Source: Roseovarius sp. 217 (GTDB taxonomy: Bacteria; Pseudomonadota; Alphaproteobacteria; Rhodobacterales; Rhodobacteraceae). Taken from it: a stretch of 64,000 nucleotides of DNA. The DNA is taken from positions 2,861,073 through 2,925,072 of the forward strand of contig NZ_CH902584.1 in NCBI RefSeq assembly GCF_000152845.1, written 5' to 3'. The notes under the pieces were generated by a model, which was given only the letters and a program-made list of their open reading frames with translations, was not told the origin of the DNA and made no database searches. Of the stretch, positions 1 through 8,823 are shown in pieces (position 1 is the stretch's first letter; each line of letters starts with the position of its first letter). The translations under genes were made by a program, and so were the position numbers.

Positions 1-2
1 AG

Positions 3-317
3 ATCGTTCTGGGGGATCGGTTCGGAGCGGCGGCGGATGGGGCGGTGATGGACCGGATCGAGTCGGCATTTGCCGATGCCGGGCTGGTGGTCACGCGCAA
101 CACACCCTTTGCCGGGGCCTATATGACGCAAGCCTATGGTCGGCCTGCGCGCGGATGTCATGCGGTGCAGGTGGAGATTGATCGCGCGCTCTATATGAAC
201 GAGCGGTTGATCCGCCCGAATGGAAATTTCGAGGCGTTCCGCAGCCTGCTCTCGGGCGTGATTCGCGACATCGCCGAGATCGGGCGCGCCGAGGCGCTTC
301 CTTTGGCGGCGGAGTAG
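3..317 (+). CDS. N-formylglutamate amidohydrolase family protein, 3' end only
   Basis: The start of the gene lies outside the window and about 104 C-terminal residues are visible, in frame from base 3. The fragment opens with LGDRFGA and contains GCHAVQVEIDRALYM, both characteristic of N-formylglutamate amidohydrolases (HutG/FGase family). These metal-dependent enzymes release formate from N-formyl-glutamate at the end of one histidine degradation route. No other hut gene is in view, so the pathway role is not shown. Paralogues of this family in alphaproteobacteria often have no proven substrate. Copy 1 of the structured repeat begins 18 bases after the stop. Confidence 0.8.
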   Translation: MVLGDRFGAAADGAVMDRIESAFADAGLVVTRNTPFAGAYMTQAYGRPARGCHAVQVEIDRALYMNERLIRPNGNFEAFRSLLSGVIRDIAEIGRAEALPLAAE

Positions 318-335
318 GGGGCAGGTTGTATAGCT

Positions 336-548
336 GAGCCGCGCGGTGCCCGACCGCCGGGTGGGCGCAGCAACAGTATTTATTGGCAATTTATGCCTGC
401 CAAGTCTTCCGCGTTTTTAGTACGTTGAGCCGTTGCAAATGCGCCCGCCCGTCACGCCGGAGGCGTGCGGAATAAAAGTGGCGCACCTACGGTGCGACGG
501 GGCGGTCGGGCGCAGCGCGGCGGTGCCTGCGGCACCTTGACTCCGCGC
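336..548. repeat. Structured intergenic repeat, copy 1 (extended-loop form)
   Basis: This is one of three related intergenic blocks; the others start at 1910 and 48233. Shared landmarks in order are GCGCGGTGCCCG, a CCGCCGGGTGGGCGC hairpin, TTCCGCGTT, TTGCAAA followed by a GCGCCCGCCC arm, and a closing GGTGCCTGCGGCACC hairpin with TTGA-TCCGCGC. In this copy the loop between the GCGCCCGCCC arm and its partner is about 50 bases longer. The extra sequence holds two small hairpins of its own, CACGCC-GGA-GGCGTG and CGCACC-TAC-GGTGCG. It lies between two convergent genes. Confidence 0.8.
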
Positions 549-599
549 TTTGGTGATTGGGGCATAGTTCAAAACATAATCGAGCCTCTCACGCCCTTC

Positions 600-1853
600 C
601 TACCGCAAGGCCCGCCCTTTGACGATCGCATCGGGGCCGAATTTGGCACGAATGGCGTCTCGGGCGCGTTCTGCGCCTGCGCGCTGAACGGCTTGCGGGT
701 CCAGCAAGTCGCCGGACCGATCTGCGCCGGTCTCTGGCCCGAGGTCCGAGAGGCCCACGCCGATCAACCGGTAGGCGGTCCCCGGTGGCACCTGATCCAG
801 GAGCGCGCGGGCGGTGCGGTAGAGTGTGTCGGCAAGTTGCGTGGCGTCGCGCAGGGCGTGGCGACGGGTCAGCAGCCGGTGATCGGCGCGCTTGAGTTTG
901 AGCGTGACGACGCGGCCTGCGAGGCTGCGGGCCTTGGCGCGGTCGGCCACCTTTTCCGCGAGGCGCCAGATATGGCCGTCGAGCAGGTCAATGTCGCGGG
1001 TGTCCTCAAAAAATGTGGTCTCGTTCGAGATGGATTTGACCGGCGCATTGGCCGAGACGCGGCGGCGGTCCTGTCCGCGCGCCAGATGCCAGAGCCGGTC
1101 GCCCATGGAGCCGAAGCGCGCGTTCAGGTCACGACGGTCCCAGCGCAGCAGATCGGCAAAGCTGCGGATGCCTGCGTCATTCAGTGCCGTGAGGGTGGAC
1201 TGGCCCACGCCCCAGATCAGGCTAACGGGGCGGTCGCGCAGGAAATCGGCAGTCTCGCCTGCGCCGATCACCGCAAAGCCATGGGGTTTGTCGAGGTCCG
1301 AGGCGATCTTGGCGAGAAACTTGTTATGGCTGAGGCCGATGGAGCCGGTGAGCCCCAACTCGTCGCGCATGCGTTTGATGAGGCGGGCCAGCATCACAGC
1401 CGGGGGCGCGCCATGCAGGCGCGCGGTGCCGGTCAGATCGAGAAACGCCTCATCGAGCGAGAGCGGTTCCACGGCGGGGGTGAGATCGAGCATCATGGCG
1501 CGGATGGCGCGCGACGCCTCGGCATAGACCTGCATGCGGGGTTTGATCACCACCGCCTCGGGGCAGAGCTTGAGCGCCTGAAACATCGGCATGGCGGAGC
1601 GCACACCCTTGATGCGGGCGATATAGCAGGCGGTGGACACCACGCCGCGCCGCCCGCCGCCGATGATCAGTGGCTTGTCGGCAAGCTCTGGGTTGTCGCG
1701 TTTTTCGACAGAGGCGTAGAAGGCGTCGCAATCCATATGGGCGATGGAGAGGTCGAAAAGTTCTGGGTGGGCCACGATACGCGGACTGCCGCAGGCGGGG
1801 CAGCGCCGGGCAGTGTCGAATCGGGTGAGGCAATCGCGGCAGAGGCTGGGCAT
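600..1853 (-). CDS. dinB: DNA polymerase IV (Y-family) with N-terminal zinc-ribbon extension
   Basis: The 417-residue protein is a translesion DNA polymerase that copies past damaged bases at the cost of accuracy. The palm signature HMDCDAFYASVE (around residues 39-50) supplies the first metal aspartate (D41), and SLDEAF (132-137) supplies D134/E135. The helix-hairpin-helix and little-finger regions follow at normal length. Ahead of the polymerase core are about 34 extra residues with CxxC at 5-8 and CxxC at 18-21, which look like a small zinc ribbon. No LexA-type GTTC-N7-GTTC site was seen just upstream, so SOS control is not evident. The gene sits between two same-orientation copies of the structured repeat. 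Confidence 0.95.
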   Translation of the reverse strand: MPSLCRDCLTRFDTARRCPACGSPRIVAHPELFDLSIAHMDCDAFYASVEKRDNPELADKPLIIGGGRRGVVSTACYIARIKGVRSAMPMFQALKLCPEAVVIKPRMQVYAEASRAIRAMMLDLTPAVEPLSLDEAFLDLTGTARLHGAPPAVMLARLIKRMRDELGLTGSIGLSHNKFLAKIASDLDKPHGFAVIGAGETADFLRDRPVSLIWGVGQSTLTALNDAGIRSFADLLRWDRRDLNARFGSMGDRLWHLARGQDRRRVSANAPVKSISNETTFFEDTRDIDLLDGHIWRLAEKVADRAKARSLAGRVVTLKLKRADHRLLTRRHALRDATQLADTLYRTARALLDQVPPGTAYRLIGVGLSDLGPETGADRSGDLLDPQAVQRAGAERARDAIRAKFGPDAIVKGRALR

Positions 1854-1909
1854 GATGGGGGAGTGTAGGGCGCGGGTATGGGGGCGCGCAAGTTGGGGCT
1901 GATGGGGAG

Positions 1910-2077
1910 GAGCCGCGCGGTGCCCGTCCGCCGGGTGGGCGCTACTACAGTTGTAGTGGGCAATTTATGCCAGCCAAGCCTTCCGCGTTTTCAATGAGGT
2001 GAGCCGGTGCAAAAGCGCCCGCCCGAGGGGGCGGACGGGCGCTGCGCGGCGGTGCCTGCGGCACCTTGATTCCGCGC
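1910..2077. repeat. Structured intergenic repeat, copy 2 (short-loop form)
   Basis: This copy has the same order of landmarks as the other two. The central hairpin is GCGCCCGCCC-GAG-GGGGCGGACGGGCGC at 2015-2042. It is preceded by AAAA, so a minus-strand transcript would show a GC-rich stem followed by UUUU, as in an intrinsic terminator. The closing GGTGCC-TGC-GGCACC hairpin and TTGATTCCGCGC follow. Together with a separate bidirectional terminator at 2116-2148 it fills the 312-base gap between dinB and transketolase. Confidence 0.85.
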
Positions 2078-2115
2078 GGGGCTCAGCGATCCGCACTGCA
2101 ACTCGTTGCCATGAA

Positions 2116-2148
2116 TAAAATCCCGGACGCAGTGCGCCCGGGCGTTTT
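2116..2148 (-). terminator. Bidirectional intrinsic terminator after transketolase
   Basis: CCCGG-A-CGC-AGT-GCG-C-CCGGG forms a stem with a single mismatch. It is flanked by AATAAAAT on the left and CGTTTT on the right, so either strand would give a hairpin followed by U-rich RNA. It begins about 20 bases past the tkt stop, which it most plausibly serves. Confidence 0.75.
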
Positions 2149-2165
2149 CATTAGGCTTAGTCTCT

Positions 2166-4181
2166 TCAGAGCAGGGATTTGACCTTGTCTGCCACCGCCT
2201 CGGGCGTGATGCCGAATTCCTTGTAGAGCGTGGGGGCAGGGGCGGAGGCCCCGAAATCATGCATGCCGACAAAGCCGCCCTTTTCGCGGCGGCCGCGTTC
2301 GCCGTAGAGCCAGCGGTCCCAGCCAAAGCGGATCGCCGCCTCGACCGCGACGCGCACCGGGCCGGCGGGCAGGACGCGTTTGCGGTAGCTGTCCTCCTGT
2401 TCCTCGAACAGCTCCCAGCAGGGCATGGAGACGACGCGCGTGCCGATGCCCTCGGCCTGCAAGAGATCGCGCGCCTTCATGGCAATCTCGACCTCAGAGC
2501 CGGTGGCCATCAGGATCGCCTGACGCTTGCCTTCTGAGTCGGCCAGCACATAGGCGCCTTGGGCGGTGAGGTTCTTGGCCTTATGCTCGCGGCGCAGGGT
2601 GGGCAGGGATTGCCGGGTGAGCGAGAGGACCGAGGGGGTTTCCTTCGAGGTGAGCGCCAGTTCCCAGGCCTCGGCGGTCTCGACCGTATCACAGGGGCGG
2701 AAGACCCAGGTGTTGGGCGTGGCACGGCTGATTGCCAGATGCTCGACCGGCTGGTGGGTCGGGCCATCCTCGCCCAGACCGATGCTGTCATGGGTCATCA
2801 CGAACACGGTCGGGATTTTCATCAGGGCCGCCAGACGCATGGCCGGGCGGGCGTAATCGGTAAAGCACATGAAGGTGCCGCCATAGGGGCGGATGCCGCC
2901 GTGGAGCACCATGCCGTTCATCGCGGCGGCCATGCCATGTTCGCGGATGCCCCAGTGGATATAGCGGCCTGCGCGGTTGTCCACGTCAAACACGGTCATA
3001 TCGCCCGAGCGGGTGTTGTTGGAGCCCGAGAGATCGGCAGAGCCGCCCACGGTTTCTTGCAGGATCGGGTTGACCACCTCCAGCACCATTTCGGAGGATT
3101 GGCGCGTGGCCACTTTGGGGGCCTCGGCGCTGATCTGCTTTTTCAGGGCGCGGATGCGGGCCGAAAGTTTGGTCGGCATGTCGCGGTTGAAGATGCGGGC
3201 AATCTCGGCCTGACGGGCCGGTGATGTCGCGGAGAGCCGCTTGGCCCATGCGGCATAGGTGCTGGCCCCGCGCTTGCCGATTTCCTCCCATGCGGATTTG
3301 ACATCGGCGGGGATTTCGAAGGGGCCGTTTGCCCAGCCATAAGCGTCTTTGGCGGCGGTCAGTTGCTCTGGGTTGGTCAACGCGCCGTGGCCCTTGGAGG
3401 TGTCCTGTGCGGCGTGACCAAGGGCGATATGGGTCTTGCAGGCGATCATCGTGGGTTGATCGGTGGTCTTGGCCTCGGTCAGCGCCGCATCAATCGCCAC
3501 CGGGTCATGCCCGTCGATTTCCAGAACATGCCAGCCGGAGGCGCGGAAGCGCGCCACCTGATCGGTGCGGTCTGCAAGGTCAACGGTGCCGTCGATGGTG
3601 ATGTTGTTATTGTCCCAGAGCACGACGAGGCGCGACAGTTGGTGGCGGCCAGCAAGGCCGATGGCCTCATGGCTGATGCCTTCCATCAGGCAGCCGTCGC
3701 CGGCGATCACATAGGTGTAGTGATCCATCAGCTTGGTGCCGAACCGGGCGCGCAGCATTTCCTCGGCCATGGCAAAGCCCACAGCATTGGTGATGCCCTG
3801 ACCCAGAGGGCCGGTGGTGGTCTCGATCCCGGTGGCGTGGCCGTATTCCGGGTGACCTGCGGTTTTCGCGCCCCACTGGCGGAAATTGCGGATTTGATCG
3901 AGCGTCATGTCGGCATAGCCGGTCAGATGCAGCAGGGAATAGAGCAGCATCGAGCCATGTCCCGCCGAGAGGATAAAGCGGTCGCGGTCGGGCCAGTTGG
4001 GATTGCTGGGATCGAACTTCAGGTGCTTTTCAAACAGCACGGTCGCGACATCGGCCATGCCCATCGGCATGCCGGAGTGGCCGGAATTGGCGGCGGCGAC
4101 GGCGTCGAGGGTCAGCGCGCGGATGGCGGTGGCCTTTTTCCAATGATCGGGGTTGGCAGAGCGGAGGGCAGCGATATCCAC
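2166..4181 (-). CDS. tkt: Transketolase
   Basis: This thiamine-diphosphate enzyme moves two-carbon ketol units between sugar phosphates in the pentose phosphate and Calvin-type pathways in the cytosol. Residues 10-40 match the family ([18 protein letters not shown], then NSGHSG). The cofactor motif GDG...NNN spans about 161-193, and [14 protein letters not shown] carries the catalytic glutamate of the pyrimidine domain. I chose the GTG reading [14 protein letters not shown] because AAAGGA lies about 10 bases upstream and the family begins there, giving 671 residues. An upstream in-frame start at 4247 would add 22 atypical residues. The gene is divergent from zauP-zapA. Confidence 0.95.
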   Translation of the reverse strand: MDIAALRSANPDHWKKATAIRALTLDAVAAANSGHSGMPMGMADVATVLFEKHLKFDPSNPNWPDRDRFILSAGHGSMLLYSLLHLTGYADMTLDQIRNFRQWGAKTAGHPEYGHATGIETTTGPLGQGITNAVGFAMAEEMLRARFGTKLMDHYTYVIAGDGCLMEGISHEAIGLAGRHQLSRLVVLWDNNNITIDGTVDLADRTDQVARFRASGWHVLEIDGHDPVAIDAALTEAKTTDQPTMIACKTHIALGHAAQDTSKGHGALTNPEQLTAAKDAYGWANGPFEIPADVKSAWEEIGKRGASTYAAWAKRLSATSPARQAEIARIFNRDMPTKLSARIRALKKQISAEAPKVATRQSSEMVLEVVNPILQETVGGSADLSGSNNTRSGDMTVFDVDNRAGRYIHWGIREHGMAAAMNGMVLHGGIRPYGGTFMCFTDYARPAMRLAALMKIPTVFVMTHDSIGLGEDGPTHQPVEHLAISRATPNTWVFRPCDTVETAEAWELALTSKETPSVLSLTRQSLPTLRREHKAKNLTAQGAYVLADSEGKRQAILMATGSEVEIAMKARDLLQAEGIGTRVVSMPCWELFEEQEDSYRKRVLPAGPVRVAVEAAIRFGWDRWLYGERGRREKGGFVGMHDFGASAPAPTLYKEFGITPEAVADKVKSLL

Positions 4182-4382
4182 GGGGGTGACATCCTTTGAA
4201 TGGGGCAATGACTGCGCGTTGCATACCAGCCCGGTGCAGAAGTTCAAGCGCGAGGCGGTGGATCAGGGGCTTTGAGCGGGATTGGGGGCGCATTTCAGGG
4301 ATGGTTTCATTAGACTTGATCAAAACCCGCCCAGTGTGCGATTCGTGGGACATAGGGGCAATACAAGTGAGGACCTCCGAGG

Positions 4383-4874
4383 ATGAGTCAGATAGACGAG
4401 TTGCAGGCACGGATCACGGCGGCATTGGACCGCATCGCGCAGGGGCTGGAGGACCGCCCCACAGCGGCGGGTGATCTTGAATACCTTGGCAAGCTGCATG
4501 AACAGATCGAGGACGAGCGGCTGGCCAATGCGCAGTTGCAGGAGCGGATCAAGGCGTTGCACAGCAAGCTGGATGCGGCGGAGGGCGCGCAGGTCGAAAG
4601 CCTGCGCAAGCTGGATGCGGACCTGCAATCACTGCGCAAGGCCAATCAGCAGTTGCGTGACAACAATCAGGCGCTGCGCGACGCAAATGTGGCAGGCGTG
4701 GCCGAGCCGCATCTGATCAACAAATCCATGATGGCGGAGTTGGAGGGGCTGCGTGCCGCCCGCACCGCAGACCGTGGCGAGGTAGAGGCGGTGCTGGGGG
4801 CCTTGGGGCAGGTGATTGCCGAGGCTGACGCAGAAACAGACCAGAACGACAAAACGGAGACATCGGATGCCTGA
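4383..4874 (+). CDS. Coiled-coil protein upstream of ZapA (ZauP-like)
   Basis: The 163-residue protein is mostly heptad-rich coiled coil (residues about 1-100, rich in Q, E, L, K and R). A short helical segment with LINKSMMAELEGLRAARTAD and an acidic tail follow. No enzymatic motif is visible. It overlaps zapA by 8 bases, the arrangement described for Caulobacter ZauP, a coiled-coil partner through which ZapA focuses the FtsZ ring. By position and architecture I infer the same role. Sequence similarity to ZauP was not tested. A GAGGA ribosome site lies 9 bases before the ATG. Confidence 0.7.
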   Translation: MSQIDELQARITAALDRIAQGLEDRPTAAGDLEYLGKLHEQIEDERLANAQLQERIKALHSKLDAAEGAQVESLRKLDADLQSLRKANQQLRDNNQALRDANVAGVAEPHLINKSMMAELEGLRAARTADRGEVEAVLGALGQVIAEADAETDQNDKTETSDA

Positions 4875-5262
4875 GGTTCAGATCGAGATCGGGGGGCGCA
4901 ATTTCGAAGTGGCCTGTCAGACGGGTGAGGAGCATTACCTGCATGCCGCTGCCAAGATGCTGGATGAGGAGGCCGCCGTGTTGGCGGCGCAGATCGGGCG
5001 TATCCCCGAGCCGCGCATGTTGCTCATGGCGGGTTTGATGCTGGCGGACAAAACCGCCGGGTTGCAGGACAAGCTGCGCGAGGCCGAGGATCGGCTGGCG
5101 GAGAAAGAAGCGGAGCTGGATCAATTGCGCAATGCGCCCGGCCCAGAGGCGCAACGGATCGAAGTGCCGGTGGTGCCTGATGCGGTGGTCGAGACGCTGG
5201 CCGAGATTGCCGCGCGGGCCGAAGCCTTGGCGGAAACCGTGGACGGTGCGCGGGCGGGCTAA
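4867..5262 (+). CDS. zapA: Cell division protein ZapA
   Basis: ZapA binds and bundles FtsZ filaments at the division site. The protein begins MPEVQIEIGGRNFEVAC, the usual beta-hairpin start of ZapA. The globular head runs to about residue 55 (GEEHYLHAAAKMLDEEA), followed by a long helix (ADKTAGLQDKLREAEDRLAEKEAELDQL) that dimerises in the family. At 131 residues it is slightly longer than gammaproteobacterial ZapA because of an alanine-rich C-terminal helix. The ATG overlaps the end of the preceding coiled-coil gene, suggesting translational coupling. An earlier in-frame ATG at 4816 falls inside that gene and is unlikely. Confidence 0.9.
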   Translation: MPEVQIEIGGRNFEVACQTGEEHYLHAAAKMLDEEAAVLAAQIGRIPEPRMLLMAGLMLADKTAGLQDKLREAEDRLAEKEAELDQLRNAPGPEAQRIEVPVVPDAVVETLAEIAARAEALAETVDGARAG

Positions 5263-5294
5263 GGCACCTGTCGCACAGACTATAGGGGCGTGCT

Positions 5295-5699
5295 ATGAAG
5301 CTGATCCTGGGACTGGTTCTGGTGGGGATTGTGGCGGTGCTGGCCTTTGTTCGTCTGGCCCCGTCAGACCCGGCGCGCTGGCATCAGATGCTGGACAGCG
5401 TCACCAATCGCGATATGGACGGTGGCGCGATGCGGGTAGTGCCGGGGGATCTGGCCGCGCTCGATGCGATCATTCGCGCCACGCCGCGCACAGAGGTTTT
5501 GGCCGGGGACGTGGCGCAGGGGATGATCACCTATGTCACCCGCTCGCGCGTTTTCGGCTTTCCGGATTATACCACGGTGCGGCAGGATGGCGCGCGGCTG
5601 GAGATTTGCGGGCGGCTGCGCTTTGGCAAGTCAGATCTGGGGGTGAACGCCGCCCGCATCGACGGCTGGTTGCAGCGATTGGGGCAGGCTGGAGGATAG
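5295..5699 (+). CDS. DUF1499 family protein
   Basis: The 134-residue protein has an N-terminal hydrophobic segment (about residues 2-20) that could be a signal sequence or membrane anchor. It is followed by RLAPSDPARWH and a compact domain with TYVTRSRVFGFPDYTTV. The order matches DUF1499 proteins of Rhodobacteraceae, whose function is unknown. It lies 32 bases after zapA with its own AGGGG ribosome site and may be read from the same transcript. Its last 69 bases overlap the opposite-strand gene that ends at 5631. Confidence 0.7.
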   Translation: MKLILGLVLVGIVAVLAFVRLAPSDPARWHQMLDSVTNRDMDGGAMRVVPGDLAALDAIIRATPRTEVLAGDVAQGMITYVTRSRVFGFPDYTTVRQDGARLEICGRLRFGKSDLGVNAARIDGWLQRLGQAGG

Positions 5700-5918
5700 G
5701 CATCCGTCCGAAATCTTGCGCCACATCGGCACGTTCAGCGACATCTGGCATTGCGCCATGAACATGTTGCCATCGACCTGAAGGCAGATCGTCTCGCCCA
5801 TCTCGATGCGTGCCCCGTTCCGGTCGGTGCAGTAGCATTCAATCGTCTTGCGTCCGATGGTGACATCGGCGAGCGCTGGGGAGGCGCAGATCAGCAAGAG
5901 GGGCAACACCGCTTTCAT
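5631..5918 (-). CDS. Small secreted cysteine-containing protein, function unknown
   Basis: The 95-residue product starts with a clear signal peptide ([17 protein letters not shown], cut after ALA). The mature part has four cysteines within about 60 residues ([27 protein letters not shown]) and two methionine-rich stretches ([15 protein letters not shown]). A disulfide-bonded periplasmic protein is the simplest reading. I do not recognise a named family. The last 23 residues are encoded opposite the end of the DUF1499 gene, and their low-complexity character suggests this tail is the result of a lost stop codon rather than conserved sequence. Confidence 0.6.
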   Translation of the reverse strand: MKAVLPLLLICASPALADVTIGRKTIECYCTDRNGARIEMGETICLQVDGNMFMAQCQMSLNVPMWRKISDGCLSSSLPQSLQPAVDAGGVHPQI

Positions 5919-5984
5919 GCGGTGATTCTAGCACAGGTGACGCCCCTTGACCAAGTCACAAGGATGGGACAGAGGATCATTCCC

Positions 5985-7031
5985 ATGGTACCCTTGGACA
6001 GATTGCAACAAATCGCGGAGCGCTTTGAGTTCATCGAGGCGCAGATGATGCAGGGCGGCGGCGATATTGCCCGCCTTGGCCGCGAATATTCCGAATTGCG
6101 GCCGCTGGTCGAGGAGATCCGCGCCTATCGTCAGATCCTGGCCGATATCGAGGGCGCGCGGGCGATGCTGGGTGATCCCGAGATGCGCGATTTGGCGCGT
6201 GACGAGTTGGAGGTGCTGGAGGCGCGGCTGCCGGGGATGGAAGCGGCGCTGCAACTGGCGCTCTTGCCACGCGATGAGGCGAATGCGCGGCCTGCGATCC
6301 TTGAAATCCGGCCCGGAACCGGGGGCGAGGAGGCGGCGCTCTTTGCCGCGGACCTCATGCGGATGTATCAGCGCTATGCCGAGGCGCGCGGCTGGGTGTT
6401 CGATGTGATCGAGGAGCAGCAGAGCGAGTTGGGCGGCATTCGCGAGCTGGTGGTGCATATCAAGGGTGAGGGCGTTTTCGCCCGGCTCAAGTTCGAATCG
6501 GGCGTTCACCGGGTGCAGCGCGTGCCCGAGACCGAGAGCGGCGGGCGTATCCATACCTCTGCGGCAACGGTGGCGGTGCTGCCCGAGGCGGAGGATGTGG
6601 ATGTCCAGATCAATCCCAATGATTTGCGCATCGACACGATGCGGTCCTCGGGGGCGGGCGGGCAGCATGTGAATACCACCGATTCGGCGGTGCGGATCAC
6701 GCATATCCCGAGCGGGATTGTGGTGACGAGTTCCGAGAAATCGCAGCATCGCAACCGCGAGATCGCCATGCAGGTGCTGAAATCACGACTTTTTGACATG
6801 GAGCGTAGCCGTGTGGACAGCGAACGCTCGGCCAATCGCGCGGCGCAGGTGGGATCGGGGGATCGCTCTGAACGCATTCGCACCTATAATTTCCCTCAAG
6901 GTCGGATGACCGATCATCGGATCAACCTCACGCTCTACAAGTTGGAGCAGGTGATGGGCGGCGATCTGGATGAGGTGATCGACGCGCTGACGGCGGATGC
7001 GCAGGCCACTTTGCTGGCCGAAATGTCGTGA
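5985..7031 (+). CDS. prfA: Peptide chain release factor 1
   Basis: RF1 reads UAA and UAG stop codons in the ribosomal A site and triggers peptide release. The 348-residue protein carries the codon-recognition tripeptide P-x-T as PET at 181-183. The catalytic GGQ is at 225-227 within [18 protein letters not shown] chose the ATG giving [10 protein letters not shown] because AGAGGA lies 8 bases before it and this matches family N-termini; the ATG at 5964 would add seven residues. The stop codon overlaps the GTG start of prmC, the methylase that modifies the GGQ glutamine, so the two are translationally coupled. Confidence 0.95.
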   Translation: MVPLDRLQQIAERFEFIEAQMMQGGGDIARLGREYSELRPLVEEIRAYRQILADIEGARAMLGDPEMRDLARDELEVLEARLPGMEAALQLALLPRDEANARPAILEIRPGTGGEEAALFAADLMRMYQRYAEARGWVFDVIEEQQSELGGIRELVVHIKGEGVFARLKFESGVHRVQRVPETESGGRIHTSAATVAVLPEAEDVDVQINPNDLRIDTMRSSGAGGQHVNTTDSAVRITHIPSGIVVTSSEKSQHRNREIAMQVLKSRLFDMERSRVDSERSANRAAQVGSGDRSERIRTYNFPQGRMTDHRINLTLYKLEQVMGGDLDEVIDALTADAQATLLAEMS

Positions 7032-7885
7032 CCCTGCGCGAGGCGTTGCTGCGGGCTGTGCGGCGGCTGGAGGCGGCGGGGATTGAGGGCGCTGCCGGGG
7101 ATGCGCGGGCGCTCTTGGCGGGGGCCGTGGAGATTGCGCGCGACCGGCTGACGCTGCATCTGGGCGATGAGGTGGAGCCGGGGGCCGAGGCGCGTTTCGA
7201 GGCGATGATCGCGCGGCGGATGGCGCGGGCGCCGGTGGCCAAGATCCTTGGGCGGCGGGTGTTCTGGGGGCGGGAGTTTGAGGTGACAGCCGATGTGCTC
7301 GATCCGCGCCCCGAGACGGAATGTCTGATCGCCGAGGCGTTGGCCGGGCCCAAGCCTTTGACTTTGCTCGATCTTGGCACAGGAAGCGGCATTTTGGCGG
7401 TGACGTTGCTGGCGGAATGGCCGGGGGTGAGGGGTGTGGCCCTGGACCTTTCGGCGGAGGCGCTTGATGTGGCGGCGCGCAATGCTGCGCGGCATGGCGT
7501 GCGGGATCGGCTATCGCTCTGCCACTCTGACTGGTTCGCACAGATCACGGGCGCGTTCGATCTCATTGTGTCGAACCCGCCCTATATCGGGCGTGATGAG
7601 ATGGTCGGGCTCATGCCCGAAGTGCGCGACCACGATCCGCGCATGGCCCTGACCGATGAGGGCGACGGGCTGACGGCGTATCGCGTGATTGCGGGCGCGG
7701 CGGGGGCGCATCTGAACCCCGGTGGGCGGCTGATGGTTGAGATCGGCTGGACGCAGGGGGCGGCGGTGGCCGATCTCTTGCGCGCGGCGGGATTCGAGGC
7801 GGTGGCGGTGCTGCCCGATCTGGAGGGGCGCGACCGGGTGGTGTGTGGAGACTGGTCCGAGACTTCACGCAGAAATGAGCCATAA
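7028..7885 (+). CDS. prmC: Peptide chain release factor N5-glutamine methyltransferase
   Basis: PrmC (HemK) methylates the glutamine of the GGQ motif in release factors using S-adenosylmethionine. The N-terminal helical substrate-binding domain covers about 1-85. The Rossmann domain follows with LDLGTGSG (114-121) for SAM binding and NPPY (183-186), the catalytic signature for amide-nitrogen methylation. The GTG start overlaps the prfA stop in GTGA. The length (285 residues) is normal for the family. Confidence 0.95.
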   Translation: MTLREALLRAVRRLEAAGIEGAAGDARALLAGAVEIARDRLTLHLGDEVEPGAEARFEAMIARRMARAPVAKILGRRVFWGREFEVTADVLDPRPETECLIAEALAGPKPLTLLDLGTGSGILAVTLLAEWPGVRGVALDLSAEALDVAARNAARHGVRDRLSLCHSDWFAQITGAFDLIVSNPPYIGRDEMVGLMPEVRDHDPRMALTDEGDGLTAYRVIAGAAGAHLNPGGRLMVEIGWTQGAAVADLLRAAGFEAVAVLPDLEGRDRVVCGDWSETSRRNEP

Positions 7886-8089
7886 TTGGCAAGAATCGCG
7901 GAAATAATCCGCTTTGCTCTTGTGTGACCGGGCGGCGCGTGCTTATTGGGGAGCAGTCAAGACGGAGGATGCCCATTCGGGCGGTCCCGCTTGACACCAA
8001 GCCAGAACATGTCCGATCCGGTTTCATTCGGCGCAAGGGGCGCCAGTCGGGTCAAGCGACAATTTGAGCATAGGGCTGGACAGCACCAT

Positions 8090-8776
8090 ATGAGATCATC
8101 GAAGTCACGTCAGCGGAACAAGCCGAACCGCAACCGCACCGTCGGGAATGTCGTCAACCGTGTGTTTGACAGCTCCGGTCCCGAGGGCAAGGTTCGCGGC
8201 ACGCCGCAGCAGATCATCGAGAAATACAACCAGCTTGCGCGCGATGCGCAACTGTCGGGCGACCGGGTGGCGACCGAGAATTTCCAGCAGCATGCCGAGC
8301 ACTATCTGCGTCTTTTGGGGGAAGCCCAAAAGGAACAGGATGCGCGGCGTGAAGAGCAGGAACGCTACAACCGGGATCGTCAAACCGACCGCGACCGTGA
8401 GCGTGGCGATCGTCCGGCGGGGCGTGACGCTGATGAAGGCGACCGGCCTCAGCCCTATGAGTCTGCCGCCCTGTCACAGCCTGACGTGATCGGTGGCTTT
8501 GAGGATCGCGATAGCGGTCTGGTCGAAACGCCCGAGAGCAAACCGCAGGCCGAGCCGGTGCGCAGATCCGAGCCGTCGCGCCGCCATGCACCTGCACCTG
8601 CGCCTGCGCCGGAAGCTGTCGCGGAGCAACCCGCTGAGCAAGGGTCTGACGCGGGTGCTGAGAAAGCCGCGCCGAAACGTCCGCGCAAGCCGCGCGCCAA
8701 GCGTGTGCCCAAGTCTGAGGGGAACGGATCCTCCGGAGATGGCGGTGGAGACCATTCGACCAAGGCTGCGGAGTAA
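8090..8776 (+). CDS. DUF4167 domain protein, basic RNA-binding-type
   Basis: The 228-residue protein begins with the family signature: MRSSKSRQRNKPNRN, then VGNVVNRVFDSSGPEGKVRG, then IEKYNQLARDAQLSGDRV. The rest (from about residue 95) is low complexity: first Arg/Asp/Glu-rich, then Pro/Ala repeats, then a Lys/Arg-rich block (KRPRKPRAKRVPK) and a Gly/Ser tail. The family is widespread in alphaproteobacteria next to prfA-prmC, so the neighbourhood is typical. A role in RNA or ribosome binding is suggested by charge only. The ATG at 8090 fits the family start; upstream in-frame codons would add unrelated residues. Confidence 0.85.
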   Translation: MRSSKSRQRNKPNRNRTVGNVVNRVFDSSGPEGKVRGTPQQIIEKYNQLARDAQLSGDRVATENFQQHAEHYLRLLGEAQKEQDARREEQERYNRDRQTDRDRERGDRPAGRDADEGDRPQPYESAALSQPDVIGGFEDRDSGLVETPESKPQAEPVRRSEPSRRHAPAPAPAPEAVAEQPAEQGSDAGAEKAAPKRPRKPRAKRVPKSEGNGSSGDGGGDHSTKAAE

Positions 8777-8823
8777 TCCTGCGGTCTGATCCGATGGCGC
8801 GGTATTTGCCGCCCGGTTGGATC

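Noticed and set aside
465..1868. Open frame of 467 codons opposite dinB
   Set aside because: It covers the repeat and the complement of dinB, lacks motifs, and its composition mirrors dinB codon positions.
1854..1909. LexA/SOS box upstream of dinB
   Set aside because: No GTTC-N7-GTTC or close variant is present.
7886..8089. Possible small RNA or tRNA between prmC and the DUF4167 gene
   Set aside because: No cloverleaf, T-loop or clear promoter-terminator pair was seen; a TTGACA occurs at 7991 but without a convincing -10.
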